A stretch of 64,000 bases of DNA from Acidobacteriota bacterium (GTDB lineage: Bacteria > Acidobacteriota > Blastocatellia > UBA7656). A model generated the notes under the pieces. It was not told the origin of the DNA and ran no database searches. It worked only from the letters and a program-made list of their open reading frames with translations. The stretch covers positions 124,001 to 188,000 of the forward strand of contig JBFMDH010000012.1 of assembly GCA_040754075.1 (NCBI GenBank), given 5' to 3'. Below are positions 1-8,698 of the stretch, one piece after another (within the stretch, counting starts at the first letter, position 1; every line of letters starts with the position of its first letter). Both the position numbers and the translations under genes were made by a program.

Positions 1-767
1 CGTAAAACTTCTTCAGTGACCACACGCTTTTCCAATTCACCTTTTTCTGCAACTGAAACCGCGAGTTCCAAGGTATTCAAAGCGACACGCGCATCCCCCG
101 ATGCATAAACCGCAATGGAATGCAGCAACTCATCTGAAATTTCCACGCTTTCAACAATGCCGCGAGTTTTATCATTTAAGGCATTCTTTAAAATCGTCAC
201 CAAATCTTCAGCGCTCAGAGCTTCAAGCACGAAAACCTTTGAACGGGAAAGCAGCGCCGAGATAACTTCAAATGAAGGGTTTTCCGTGGTCGCGCCGATT
301 AAAATAATGGTGCCGTTTTCAACATAAGGCAGAAAGGCATCCTGTTGTGCTTTGTTGAAGCGATGAATCTCATCTACGAAAAGCACAGTACGGCGATTGA
401 GTTTTTTTCGATAAGTGGCAGCTTCCGCCATGACATCTTTGACTTCTTTGATGCCTGAAGTCACGCCGGAAAAGGGAATGAACCGTGCAGCGGTTTTTTC
501 TGCGATGATGCGCGCCAGCGTGGTTTTTCCAGCGCCCGGTGGTCCCCAGAGAATGATGGATTGTAAACGGTCTTCGTCGATTATGCGGCGAAGGGCGCGA
601 CCTTCACCGACGATTTTTCGTTGACCGGTGAATTCATCGAAGGATTTCGGACGCATACGGTCAGCGAGGGGTCGGGAAAAATCCAGGTCTGATGGTGATT
701 GATTTTTCTGCGGATCTTCAAAAAGATTGCCGGATTGCTCGCTAATTGGATTGTTTGTTTTCGCCAT
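1..767 (-). CDS. rarA: Replication-associated recombination protein A (AAA+ ATPase), 3' end outside window
   Basis: RarA/MgsA is a clamp-loader-like AAA+ ATPase that acts at stalled replication forks. I read the first 255 codons, starting with ATG at 767. Visible features are an N-terminal tail of about 45 residues leading to a FDEFTGQ segment, a Walker A motif WGPPGAGKT near residue 68, a Walker B/DEIHRF segment, sensor motif GATTENPSF, and ALLSRSKVF. All are typical of this family, which is usually about 440 residues, so the C-terminal tetramerisation part lies off the left edge. No disabling change is seen. Its promoter must lie in the divergent gap up to 1257, which contains a terminator-like hairpin. 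Confidence 0.93.
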   Translation of the reverse strand, partial: MAKTNNPISEQSGNLFEDPQKNQSPSDLDFSRPLADRMRPKSFDEFTGQRKIVGEGRALRRIIDEDRLQSIILWGPPGAGKTTLARIIAEKTAARFIPFSGVTSGIKEVKDVMAEAATYRKKLNRRTVLFVDEIHRFNKAQQDAFLPYVENGTIILIGATTENPSFEVISALLSRSKVFVLEALSAEDLVTILKNALNDKTRGIVESVEISDELLHSIAVYASGDARVALNTLELAVSVAEKGELEKRVVTEEVL

Positions 768-827
768 TTTCTTTTGCGCAAAAAATGATGGCAAAGGATT
801 TTAAAAAGCGCAAAGGATTTGTCTGGC

Positions 828-857
828 AAAAAAATGGGCAGCTTATCGAAGCTGCCC
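828..857 (-). terminator. Rho-independent terminator-like hairpin in the rarA leader region
   Basis: A perfect 9-bp stem (GGGCAGCTT at 836-844 with AAGCTGCCC at 849-857) encloses a 4-nt loop. Read on the minus strand it is followed by A and seven T. It therefore points towards rarA and sits about 70 nt before its start codon. It would end a minus-strand transcript arriving from upstream, or act as a leader attenuator. Confidence 0.6.
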
Positions 858-1257
858 TTGTGAATGTGTTGAGAGTGGATGGATAAAAGTTAGAAAGCCG
901 AAATCTTCACGTAAAAACCTAAAAAATTTCAAGCAACTCTTTCCGCCGGTTTGTATAACAAGCTTTGTGCCAAAGCTTAAAAGGCTTTAAATCTCCCTGA
1001 ACAGGGAATTCATGCCGGTAATTATTTACTTTTTTAATTCGCTGATATTTTCTCTGTTCGAGCAAGATGTTGAAATGACTGAATGGATAGGCAAATTGAC
1101 CGAATCTCACCAATTTATCGCAGAAAACCTGTGAAACCGGCAGTGAAAACCGTTTTTATGGCACTGATTGACAAGAGAGAATTTGGTTTGTTAGCCTGTC
1201 TGTTTAGAAAATGGGCTTCATTGGCTTCTGCGTGTGACCGAACCTCACGGAGTTAAT
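858..1257. other. Divergent intergenic gap, no convincing gene
   Basis: No supported coding sequence. A 64-codon minus-strand frame at 919-1113 starts with TTG, lacks a Shine-Dalgarno sequence and resembles nothing I know. It does lie just upstream of the minus-strand terminator-like hairpin, so a small transcript here cannot be excluded. A TTGACA hexamer at 1168-1173 has no good -10 partner. Confidence 0.4.
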
Positions 1258-2262
1258 GTGATACGACATCGAATCCTGGCATCGCTGATTCTATTCTTTC
1301 TTTTAATCGGCACCGCTTGTATTAAACGCATTACGGTTCCAGAGACTTTGCCGACCAATGAACCGGTAGAGGTCGCGGAATTGGTGAACCGCATTAATGC
1401 GTTTAATCAAATTGACACCCTCGCAGCGCAAGGTGGCATCAAAGTCACCAATTATTTCACCGATAAAGAAAACAAGGCAGATGAACTGCCGGGCGGCGAT
1501 CAACTCATCAGATTCAAAAAACCGGAAAATATTTTATTAAAAGTCAAAGCCCCGATTATCGGTAAGCAGGTTGCCGATATGGCAACTGATGGAAAAAAGT
1601 TTTCTCTGGCGATTTTTTATCCGGGCAGTAAACGGCAATTTATTTACGGAACCAATCCGAAACAATTTAAAAAAATGACGGCTAAAGATTTGACCGACCC
1701 GCGACTCAAAGAAGCCGGTGGTCTGGTCAATATGCGTCCGCAACATATCACCGACGCTTTTAAAATGTTGCCCTTCGATCAAGGCTTCGACCTGTTTCGT
1801 GAAGAAGTAACTCAGGAAGAACCCGATACCCGACCCGGCAGAAAAGGGAAAAGGGTTTATCGCAATTACTATGTGTTATATCTCATCGAACGAAAAAATG
1901 GTGGGACTACCAATATGGCGGTACTGCGGAGAAAATTCTGGTTTGATCGAACGATAAGCAATACGCCTTTAACCCGCGTTCAAGTATTTGAAAATGACGG
2001 CGAACTTGCCAGCGATATTTATTATCTCGAATGGTTCAAGGTAGAAAATTCCGATAAGATGTGTCCCGGTCGAATTGTTGTAGATCGCCGCGATGATGGC
2101 TATAAACTTGAATTGACCTTTGAAAAAGATTCCACCGAAATCAATGGCGAAATTCCCGATAAAGCGTTTGAGTTACAGAACCTTGAAAAATTACCCGAAA
2201 CCAATCTGGATGAACCACGTAAACCACAACCCGCTTCGCCAAAGAAAAACTCAAAACCTTAG
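1258..2262 (+). CDS. Outer-membrane-type lipoprotein (LolB/DUF4292-like) of a Lol-like gene set
   Basis: 334-residue lipoprotein. I prefer the GTG at 1258 over an in-frame GTG at 1234 because CACGGAG lies just before it and because the signal peptide then has normal length: a basic start, a hydrophobic core, and a lipobox LIGTAC with Cys-21 as the lipidated residue. The body has a beta-rich pattern (VRNxINAFNQIDTLAAQGG, LKVKAPIIGKQVADMATDGKKF) that recalls LolB/DUF4292 lipoproteins, which bind lipoproteins or lipids in the periplasm. The C-terminus is rich in Pro and Lys. The next gene starts 18 bp later and encodes an FtsX-type permease, so a role in lipoprotein or lipid trafficking is inferred from context. 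Confidence 0.75.
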   Translation: MIRHRILASLILFFLLIGTACIKRITVPETLPTNEPVEVAELVNRINAFNQIDTLAAQGGIKVTNYFTDKENKADELPGGDQLIRFKKPENILLKVKAPIIGKQVADMATDGKKFSLAIFYPGSKRQFIYGTNPKQFKKMTAKDLTDPRLKEAGGLVNMRPQHITDAFKMLPFDQGFDLFREEVTQEEPDTRPGRKGKRVYRNYYVLYLIERKNGGTTNMAVLRRKFWFDRTISNTPLTRVQVFENDGELASDIYYLEWFKVENSDKMCPGRIVVDRRDDGYKLELTFEKDSTEINGEIPDKAFELQNLEKLPETNLDEPRKPQPASPKKNSKP

Positions 2263-2280
2263 CGCCGGAGAGATGAAAAG

Positions 2281-3462
2281 ATGGACAATTTGATTGTTGA
2301 AAATATTAAACATCGTCCCCTGCGAACGGCTATCAGTATCATCGGGGTCGCGCTGGGAGTGATTTTAATTGTACTGATGGTCGGGTTGGCGCACGGAATG
2401 ACCGATGACAGCAATCAACGGCAGTCCAATGTCGATGCCGAAATCCGGTTTATGCCCGAAGAATTCGGCAGTTCGGCACAGGCAAATCCGTTGATTATGC
2501 CGGCGCGTTATGCCGAAGTGATTATGAAAGGGGTGCAGCCAACCACAGAAGACCCCGACATCCAACCGCGCCCGCCAATCGCAGGCGTGATTTCCAGCAC
2601 ACCCATCGGCGAATTGTTGCAATCAACCGAAGGCGGCATCGGTTACGGGTTGGTCGATGGAATTGATTATGCAAGTTTTGCCAAAACCACGACCATCAAT
2701 TTGCTCGCCGGTCGCCCGCTCGGTGATGGGAAAACGCCGGGCGCAGAATATGAAGCTATCGTTGACCGCTTTTATTCCGAGCACAATACGGATGTGAACG
2801 GTGAAGCCATTGGAGTCGGCAGTAAAATATCTGCGCTTGGTCATGAATTCACCGTTGTGGGGATTTACGAACCTTCGATGCTGGCAAGAATCAAAATTCC
2901 GCTCTACACCATGCAACAACTCACCGGCGGCGCGGAAAATTGCACCTTCGTTTTGGTACGCACTGAAAAACCCGAACTCGCAAAACAGGTGAAAGCCGAT
3001 TTGGAGAAAACCTATCCGGGGCACCGGGCGATTTTAACCAGCGAATTGCCTGCATTGTTCTCGCAGAATTTACGATTGATTCAAGCCTTTTTAAATGTCG
3101 TCATCTGGCTGGCAATCATCATCAGCACTCTGGTGATTTTGCTGGCGATGTACACGACCATCATCGAACGCACGCGAGAAATCGGCATACTGAAAAGTCT
3201 GGGAGCCTCCAAACCGTTCATTGTTTACACTATCGAAAAAGAGGCTGCATTAATCAGCGCGCTTGGTGTAGCATTAGGCTTTACAATTGCGCTCGTTGGA
3301 AAATATTTCATTGAAAAAAATACGACGTTGATTATCGAAATTGAATTTGTGTGGTTGGTCATTGCAGCAATCATTGGTTTAGCCTGCGGCATTGTTGGCG
3401 CGTTGTATCCGGCGATTCGCGCCGCCAATCTCGACCCCATTGATGCATTAAGTTTTGAATAA
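2281..3462 (+). CDS. FtsX/MacB/LolC-family ABC transporter permease
   Basis: 393 residues in the four-TM topology of the MacB/LolCE superfamily. There is one TM near residues 17-37 (IIGVALGVILIVLMVGLA), a large periplasmic domain of about 230 residues (MacB-PCD type), and then three C-terminal TMs within residues 270-380 around the conserved cytoplasmic IERTREIGILKSLGAS loop. It ends with the family hallmark LYPAIRAANLDPIDAL. These systems use ATP hydrolysis for mechanotransmission, extracting lipoproteins or expelling substrates from the outer leaflet of the inner membrane. The partner ATPase follows at 3547. Substrate is unknown, but the flanking lipoprotein and LolA-like genes favour lipoproteins. 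Confidence 0.9.
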   Translation: MDNLIVENIKHRPLRTAISIIGVALGVILIVLMVGLAHGMTDDSNQRQSNVDAEIRFMPEEFGSSAQANPLIMPARYAEVIMKGVQPTTEDPDIQPRPPIAGVISSTPIGELLQSTEGGIGYGLVDGIDYASFAKTTTINLLAGRPLGDGKTPGAEYEAIVDRFYSEHNTDVNGEAIGVGSKISALGHEFTVVGIYEPSMLARIKIPLYTMQQLTGGAENCTFVLVRTEKPELAKQVKADLEKTYPGHRAILTSELPALFSQNLRLIQAFLNVVIWLAIIISTLVILLAMYTTIIERTREIGILKSLGASKPFIVYTIEKEAALISALGVALGFTIALVGKYFIEKNTTLIIEIEFVWLVIAAIIGLACGIVGALYPAIRAANLDPIDALSFE

Positions 3463-3507
3463 ATGGAATTCAGTACGAGGATTTCGAGAGCATATTTATT
3501 TATGATT

Positions 3508-3542
3508 TCCTGAATCCTGAACCCTGAATCCTGAATCCTGAA
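3508..3542 (+). repeat. Five-fold heptanucleotide tandem repeat in the ATPase leader
   Basis: Five consecutive 7-bp units, TCCTGAA x2, CCCTGAA, TCCTGAA x2, end 4 nt before the ATG of the ABC ATPase. There is no other Shine-Dalgarno sequence in this leader, so the repeat occupies the ribosome-binding position. A change in copy number would alter the leader but not the reading frame of the gene. Confidence 0.85.
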
Positions 3543-3546
3543 AATC

Positions 3547-4215
3547 ATGAAACCAGTTCTTGAAACGACAGATTTGAAAATGGTCTATCACGTCGGCAAA
3601 GTGGATGTGCCGGCTTTGCGCGGCGTAAACATTACGGTAAATCCCGGCGAATATGTCGCCATTGTTGGTCCCTCGGGTTGTGGGAAGTCTACCCTGTTGC
3701 ATGTTATTGGCGGAATGTTGCAACCCACTTCGGGGCGTCTGATGATTGATGGCGAGGATGTAACCAAAATGACCGATGCCGAGCGCACCGATTTACGTCG
3801 AAGAAAAATCGGGTTTGTATTTCAACGGTTCAATCTCTTTCCAACGCTTTCAGCGGAAGGCAACTTAAAACTGGCTGAACGAATCTACGCTAAAAATGGT
3901 GGAAATCCTGAAAGACGACACGAAGTTTTAAAGTTGCTGGGACTTGAAAATAAAATGCATCACAAACCCTTGGAACTATCGGGCGGGGAACAACAGCGTG
4001 TAGCGATTGCCCGCGCCATTATTAACAATCCTGCAATCCTGCTTGCTGATGAACCGACGGGAAACCTCGATAGCGAGAACTCGCAGGTCGTTTTAAATAT
4101 GATGAAAAATCTCAATCAGGCAATGAAACAGACGATTGTGATGATTACACATAACCCGGAAGCTGCCGCCCAGGCGGATCGAATTATTGAAATGCGCGAT
4201 GGACATGTGGTGTAG
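3547..4215 (+). CDS. LolD/MacB-type ABC transporter ATP-binding protein
   Basis: 222 residues, the usual length for a stand-alone LolD-family nucleotide-binding domain. Walker A is GPSGCGKST near residue 40. The Q-loop region is [17 protein letters not shown], the signature is [14 protein letters not shown], Walker B with D-loop is [12 protein letters not shown], and the H-loop is MITHNPE. All catalytic elements are intact. It powers the permease encoded at 2281-3462. The ATG is preceded not by a recognisable ribosome-binding site but by a heptamer repeat, which is unusual for an operon gene. Confidence 0.93.
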   Translation: MKPVLETTDLKMVYHVGKVDVPALRGVNITVNPGEYVAIVGPSGCGKSTLLHVIGGMLQPTSGRLMIDGEDVTKMTDAERTDLRRRKIGFVFQRFNLFPTLSAEGNLKLAERIYAKNGGNPERRHEVLKLLGLENKMHHKPLELSGGEQQRVAIARAIINNPAILLADEPTGNLDSENSQVVLNMMKNLNQAMKQTIVMITHNPEAAAQADRIIEMRDGHVV

Positions 4216-4234
4216 TTGAGAAAAAACGGGGTGA

Positions 4235-4567
4235 ATGATGGGAATAATCGGGACAATTTTAAAAAAAACCTTTTTTTGGAATTATGACCGGGGCAGTTGG
4301 CAATATGACGTGTTGTGCGGGTTGATTCTGGCGTTTATCTTTTTTGGCCCCAACTATATTTTCCATAGCGCGGACGGGGCGAACTCCGCGCCGACTTTTA
4401 TCAAGCGTGAAGATGTCGGGGATATTGCCCCCGAAAATCTTGAAAAGGTGATTAGCGAACATATCTCGAAAAAATTCAATCGCAAAGTGGTTGCCTCACA
4501 GATTGAATTGATGAGAGATGAAACCGGAAATATCAAAGGGTATCTGGTTAAAGAGATTAAACAATAA
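4235..4567 (+). CDS. Small single-pass membrane protein in the Lol-like operon
   Basis: 110 residues of unrecognised family. A basic, aromatic N-terminus is followed by one hydrophobic segment near residues 27-43 (LCGLILAFIFFGPNYIF), then about 65 polar residues, giving an N-in single-pass topology. The C-terminal stretch EKVISEHISKKFNRKVVASQIELMRDETGNIKGYLV looks like a compact alpha/beta fold. It lies 19 bp after the ATPase gene and 59 bp before the LolA-like gene, so it is very probably part of the same transport unit. Two consecutive ATGs (4235, 4238) could serve as start. Confidence 0.65.
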   Translation: MMGIIGTILKKTFFWNYDRGSWQYDVLCGLILAFIFFGPNYIFHSADGANSAPTFIKREDVGDIAPENLEKVISEHISKKFNRKVVASQIELMRDETGNIKGYLVKEIKQ

Positions 4568-4626
4568 TATTCAGGTTGCCTATAGACCGATATGATTATT
4601 TAAATTTTGAGGAGAATTTTAAAAAA

Positions 4627-5295
4627 ATGAGAATGAAGTTCTTTTTATCAGTGGTTATTTTATTGGCGATGGTTTCCATATCCGCATCAGCCGTTCCTTC
4701 ATTTAATGGCGTCGAGCAAATTTTAGCCAATATGCAAAATGCCGCAAAAAACATTAAAACATTGCAAGCCAATATCAGTCAGGTGACACGCCATACACAA
4801 ATTGGCGGACCCGCTTCAAAATATAATGGCACAGTGATTTTTCAACGAGGGGCGTCGGCTGGTCGCGAAAAAGCGATTGTGAAATATACCAATGGGCAGC
4901 AGGTTGCGGTGGTCGGTGATTCTATCGTCGTTGCTCAGCCCAATATTAAACAGGAAATTCATGCTTCCAGAGCGAAACTCGCATCTGAAAATGACAGCTA
5001 CTCATTTATTGCCGTGCCTTTCGCATCGACCGACTCACTCAAAGCCAAGTTTGATATTAGCTATTCCAGAGATGAAGGCAATAGCGCGGTTTTGGAATTA
5101 ACCCCCAAAGTTCCTAATATTCAAAGAGCCACCATCTGGGTTGATAAAGGTTCGTGGATGCCTGTGAAATTTAAAACCTTTGAGAAGAATGGCGATGAAA
5201 CGCTTTTCACGTTGAGTGGAATTCAAACCGGAATCAGGGTTGATGGCAACACCTTCAAAGTCAGTTGCCCGGGGTGTAAAGTAACCGGGAAATAG
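4627..5295 (+). CDS. LolA-like periplasmic outer-membrane lipoprotein carrier
   Basis: 222 residues from ATG 4627, chosen because GAGGAGAA ends 12 nt upstream and the protein then begins with a clean signal peptide (MRMKFFLSVVILLAMVSISASA). An in-frame ATG at 4576 would add 17 residues with no such features. The mature part shows the LolA layout: ILANMQNAAKNIKTLQANISQVTR, then repeated beta strands, and WVDKGSWMPVKFKTFEKNGDETLFTLSGI near the end. LolA carries lipoproteins across the periplasm. With the FtsX-type permease, the LolD-like ATPase and the LolB/DUF4292-like lipoprotein it makes a complete Lol-like route in one locus. A hairpin follows. Confidence 0.8.
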   Translation: MRMKFFLSVVILLAMVSISASAVPSFNGVEQILANMQNAAKNIKTLQANISQVTRHTQIGGPASKYNGTVIFQRGASAGREKAIVKYTNGQQVAVVGDSIVVAQPNIKQEIHASRAKLASENDSYSFIAVPFASTDSLKAKFDISYSRDEGNSAVLELTPKVPNIQRATIWVDKGSWMPVKFKTFEKNGDETLFTLSGIQTGIRVDGNTFKVSCPGCKVTGK

Positions 5296-5315
5296 GTCAG
5301 CTATTTTTTAATCAA

Positions 5316-5346
5316 AAGCGGGCAAGTGTAGAAAGCTTGCCCGCTT
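5316..5346. terminator. Hairpin after the LolA-like gene
   Basis: Perfect 11-bp stem (AAGCGGGCAAG at 5316-5326 with CTTGCCCGCTT at 5336-5346) and a 9-nt loop, 20 bp after the stop codon. The plus-strand tail is not T-rich, so termination may be leaky and allow readthrough into the XdhC-like gene. On the minus strand the tail is weakly T-rich. Confidence 0.55.
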
Positions 5347-5364
5347 CGCGTTTGGAAAAAAGAC

Positions 5365-5730
5365 ATGGCTGAAACGTCTAAAAGTTTAATTCCAGACCGT
5401 CCGTTAAACAAAATTGAGATTTATCGGGAGATGAAACGACGGCTGGAGGCTGGCAATAAAGCGGTGATGGCGACCATCATCAAAACCAAAGGGTCTACCC
5501 CGCAAAAGGTTGGCGCAAAACTGGTGGTCTTCGATGACGGTTCATTTATCGGCACGGTTGGCGGCGGATGCGTCGAAGCCGATATTTATGCCGAAGCCAA
5601 AGAGGTTATGCGAACCGGGAAGTCCGGGGTTTTTCACTTCAATCTTGCAGGTGATGTTGCCGCCGACGAAGGCATGGTTTGCGGCGGTAATATGGATGTC
5701 ATGATAGAAGTCTGGACGCTTGACGATTAA
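5365..5730 (+). CDS. XdhC/CoxI-family N-terminal domain protein
   Basis: 121 residues matching only the N-terminal XdhC/CoxI domain: ATIIKTKGSTPQKVGAKLVV, then the glycine-rich GTVGGGCVEADIYAEA and CGGNMDVMIE at the end. Classical XdhC proteins have a further Rossmann-like C-terminal half and help insert sulfurated molybdenum cofactor into xanthine dehydrogenase-type enzymes. That half is absent, and no molybdoenzyme gene is in the window. Single-domain members do exist, so this is not clearly a truncation. Its TAA stop overlaps the stop of the convergent GGDEF-EAL gene by four bases. Confidence 0.8.
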   Translation: MAETSKSLIPDRPLNKIEIYREMKRRLEAGNKAVMATIIKTKGSTPQKVGAKLVVFDDGSFIGTVGGGCVEADIYAEAKEVMRTGKSGVFHFNLAGDVAADEGMVCGGNMDVMIEVWTLDD

Positions 5731-8282
5731 CTGATATTTTCTTCGGTCAACCCGATATGCGTTTGCCCGATGCCTTTGTGATAAGTTTCTTCAATCAATT
5801 TGGTCATATCTTCCCCGTTCATCGGTCTTGATAAGAGGTATCCTTGAACATAATCGCACTTCATCCCGGTCAGTTGTAAAATCTGCTCTTTGGTTTCAAC
5901 GCCTTCGGCGATCACGTCTAAACCGAGATTATTGGCAAGCGTTAGAATGGTGCTGACGATTTCACAATTCTTGGGCATGTTCATACGGGTGACAAATGAG
6001 CGGTCAATCTTTAACGTGTCAATCGGGAATCTGTGCAAATAGCTGAGCGAAGAATAGCCGGTTCCGAAATCATCCAGCGATATTTTTACTCCCAGCTTTT
6101 TCAATTGATTGATGACTTCGGTTGCCAGGTCGATATTTTCGATAATCGCGCTCTCGGTAATTTCAATTTTCAAGGTGCTGGGGTCAATGGCGGATTCCAG
6201 AATGATTTGTTGGATGATGTTGATCAGGTTCACATCGGAAAATTGTTTGGCTGATAAATTGACGCTCATGCAAAGCGGCGTATCATTTTGAAACCGTTCC
6301 TGCCAGAATTTTAACTGTTTACAAGCCTCGCGAATAACCCATTGACCGATTTTTATCACCAAGCCGGTTTCTTCGGCGATAGGAATGAATTTAAGCGGCG
6401 AAATGAATCCGTGTCCCGGATGATTCCAGCGAATTAAGGCTTCAAATCCGGTAATCTTCCAGCAGTCGAGCGAGATAATCGGTTGGTAATGTAACTCGAA
6501 TTCGTTATGCGCCAACGCCCTGCGTAAATCCACTTCGAGCTGGACTTTTGCGGACTCTTTTTCCTGCATATCCAGGTCAAATAACTCGAAGCCGCCGCGA
6601 CCCCGTTCTTTGGCGCGATACATCGCAGTGTCGGCGTTGCGAAGAAAATCTTCGGGAGAGTTAATCGGTATCAGGCTATGCGAAATGCCGATGCTCGCCG
6701 AGATAAAGACCTCGCTGCCGCCGAGGTCAAAAGGCAAAGCCAGTTCCTGTTGAACGCGCATGGCTGTATGTGTGGCATCGGTGATGTTGTTGATATTTTC
6801 GAGAATGACCGCAAATTCATCACCGCCGAGGCGCGCCACAATATCGCCCGGACGGACGGATTTTTCCAATCGCCTGGCTAATTTGGACAGCAGCAGGTCT
6901 CCGAGTTGATGACCGAGGGAATCGTTGACGACTTTGAAACGATCCAAATCCAGAAATAAAATCGCAAAATGATAGTCTTCCTGTTGCTGAGTTCGAGTCA
7001 ACGAACGTTTCAATTTATTCATGAACAAGGTGCGGTTTGGAAGCCCGGTCAGCGCATCGTGAAATGCGTTATGCAAGAGTTGCTGTTCAATCTCTTTTTG
7101 TTCGGTGACATCGGTCATTGACCCCGCCATGCGATAAAGCCCTTTGGTGTTATCCCAAAGCGCCATCCCTCTGCAAATGACCCAACGGTAATTGCCATTG
7201 CTATGGCGTACGCGATGTTCACTTTGAAATTGCGGGGTCAAGCCAAGCAGATGTCCGGTTACGTCGGATTCGACCATCTCTATATCATCGGGATGGATGC
7301 GCCCGAACCACTCATCAGGTTTGGTGTCAATTTCATGAGGTTGAAAACCGAGAATCGCTTTCCAACGATTACAGAAAGAGATTTGATTGGAACCCAAATC
7401 CCAATCCCACAATCCATCATTGCTGCTGTTGACCACCAGGGAATAAATTTCTCCTTTGTCAGAAAGCGACTCAATCTGTTCTTCTTTTTGACTGCTTAAA
7501 TTTTCAAGCTGATTTTTCAGTACCTCAAGTTCCTCTTTTTCCCGCTCGACCTTTCTTAACAATTCAGAATTTCTATTCAAACGGAATTCCATTCTGGTAA
7601 TGGTCTCGGCGGCATTTTGCAACTCGTTCTCTTTACCATCTAATTCAATATGCGAAGCGATTGCCCCAACCAGAGCTTGCACTGTCACCCGACTGATTGT
7701 CGGCAGTTTCTTGGGAACCTTATCCAGTACGGTTACTCTACCGATAATCTGTCCATCGCGAGTGCGCATCGGCATTGAAATCAGGAAACGAATTCCTGAC
7801 TGGTTGAAGGGAACCTGAGTTGATAAAAAAGGGTCTATTAAAGTATCCGAAATTTCTAAGAACTGATCAGTTAAAATCGCTTGAGAAAATATGCTATCTT
7901 CGTGCTGATGCCAGAAATGCGCCTCTCCAATATAGTTTTGATGCACCAGTTTGCCGTCTTTTTTCAAACTGACGATGATATTTGAAGCGGCACAAATTTG
8001 AGAAATGATGAAAGCCGGTTGGTAAATTTGTTGATTAATAGCCACAGGATTGCCGGGATGAATAACTGGCACAGGCTCTGATGTTTCGTTGTTTAACGGA
8101 GCGATCACTCCCTGATTTGGAGGATCAACTGCCGATTTGCCAATCAGGTTTTTGGGGTCGTTGATGGTCATACTATCAATCGGTATATAGTTTGGATTCA
8201 CGTCGTAGGAATCACTGAAAAACCGTTGTGAGGATTCCTCACTGCAATCTACCTGCGATGTCGTAAAATTAACTCCGCCCAT
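5727..8282 (-). CDS. GAF-PAS-GGDEF-EAL cyclic-di-GMP synthase/phosphodiesterase
   Basis: 851 residues. Order: a disordered Pro/Asn-rich start, a GAF-like domain at about 85-235, a coiled coil at about 240-280, a PAS-3 domain at about 285-395 (DGLWDWDLGSNQISFCNRWK), a GGDEF domain at about 405-570 and an EAL domain at about 580-830. The cyclase site GGDEF is intact and is preceded by an RPGD inhibitory I-site. The phosphodiesterase site has FEALIRW, EITES, LDDFGTGYSSLSYL, LKIDRSF and AEGVE, so both activities look possible. No membrane segment is seen, so the protein is cytosolic. It is monocistronic, with AGGGGG shortly before the ATG. Confidence 0.95.
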   Translation of the reverse strand: MGGVNFTTSQVDCSEESSQRFFSDSYDVNPNYIPIDSMTINDPKNLIGKSAVDPPNQGVIAPLNNETSEPVPVIHPGNPVAINQQIYQPAFIISQICAASNIIVSLKKDGKLVHQNYIGEAHFWHQHEDSIFSQAILTDQFLEISDTLIDPFLSTQVPFNQSGIRFLISMPMRTRDGQIIGRVTVLDKVPKKLPTISRVTVQALVGAIASHIELDGKENELQNAAETITRMEFRLNRNSELLRKVEREKEELEVLKNQLENLSSQKEEQIESLSDKGEIYSLVVNSSNDGLWDWDLGSNQISFCNRWKAILGFQPHEIDTKPDEWFGRIHPDDIEMVESDVTGHLLGLTPQFQSEHRVRHSNGNYRWVICRGMALWDNTKGLYRMAGSMTDVTEQKEIEQQLLHNAFHDALTGLPNRTLFMNKLKRSLTRTQQQEDYHFAILFLDLDRFKVVNDSLGHQLGDLLLSKLARRLEKSVRPGDIVARLGGDEFAVILENINNITDATHTAMRVQQELALPFDLGGSEVFISASIGISHSLIPINSPEDFLRNADTAMYRAKERGRGGFELFDLDMQEKESAKVQLEVDLRRALAHNEFELHYQPIISLDCWKITGFEALIRWNHPGHGFISPLKFIPIAEETGLVIKIGQWVIREACKQLKFWQERFQNDTPLCMSVNLSAKQFSDVNLINIIQQIILESAIDPSTLKIEITESAIIENIDLATEVINQLKKLGVKISLDDFGTGYSSLSYLHRFPIDTLKIDRSFVTRMNMPKNCEIVSTILTLANNLGLDVIAEGVETKEQILQLTGMKCDYVQGYLLSRPMNGEDMTKLIEETYHKGIGQTHIGLTEENIS

Positions 8283-8698
8283 AACCCCCTGGTTCGTTTA
8301 AGCTTCAAATAGAACCGGCAAAATTCGCGATTAGCCGGGTAGAGATTGCGAGCCTAAACCTGCAACACGGTTATTCAAACTGCTGCCGGTTTAGCCATTC
8401 CCCTTTATACATTTAAAGCAACAGAATGATTATGTGAGCTTTCCCAAATTGAGGTGCTTGGTCAGCAATCGGGAAAGGAAAGATTTAATATTTATTAGAA
8501 TTGTTCGGATTAAACCGTTAATATTGTGGGGACAATATCTTACAGGTTGAAGTCTACTGAGGATATAATAGCCTGGTCAAGACATTTTTTCTTAGCGTGG
8601 AATGGTGTTTTATTCGGTGGGACAATAAGAACACATCCCAGACAACATACAAGTAGGTGCTAGCTCAAAAGCAACTTTAATGGAAATATGATAACGAT
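8283..8698. promoter_or_regulatory. Divergent regulatory gap with palindromic operator-like site
   Basis: This 416-bp gap separates two divergent signalling genes and holds no gene. It contains a perfect 7-bp inverted repeat ATATTGT-GGGG-ACAATAT at 8521-8538. The 9-mer GGGACAATA at 8529-8537 occurs again at 8619-8627, 90 bp downstream. Such an arrangement suits a dimeric repressor or activator, but the factor is unknown. No convincing -24/-12 promoter was found. Confidence 0.45.

Noticed and set aside
919-1113. 64-codon minus-strand frame before rarA
   Set aside because: TTG start, no ribosome-binding site and no known motif. It is kept only as a possible explanation for the terminator at 828-857.
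1159-1174. TGGCAC box before the lipoprotein gene
   Set aside because: No TTGC at the correct distance.
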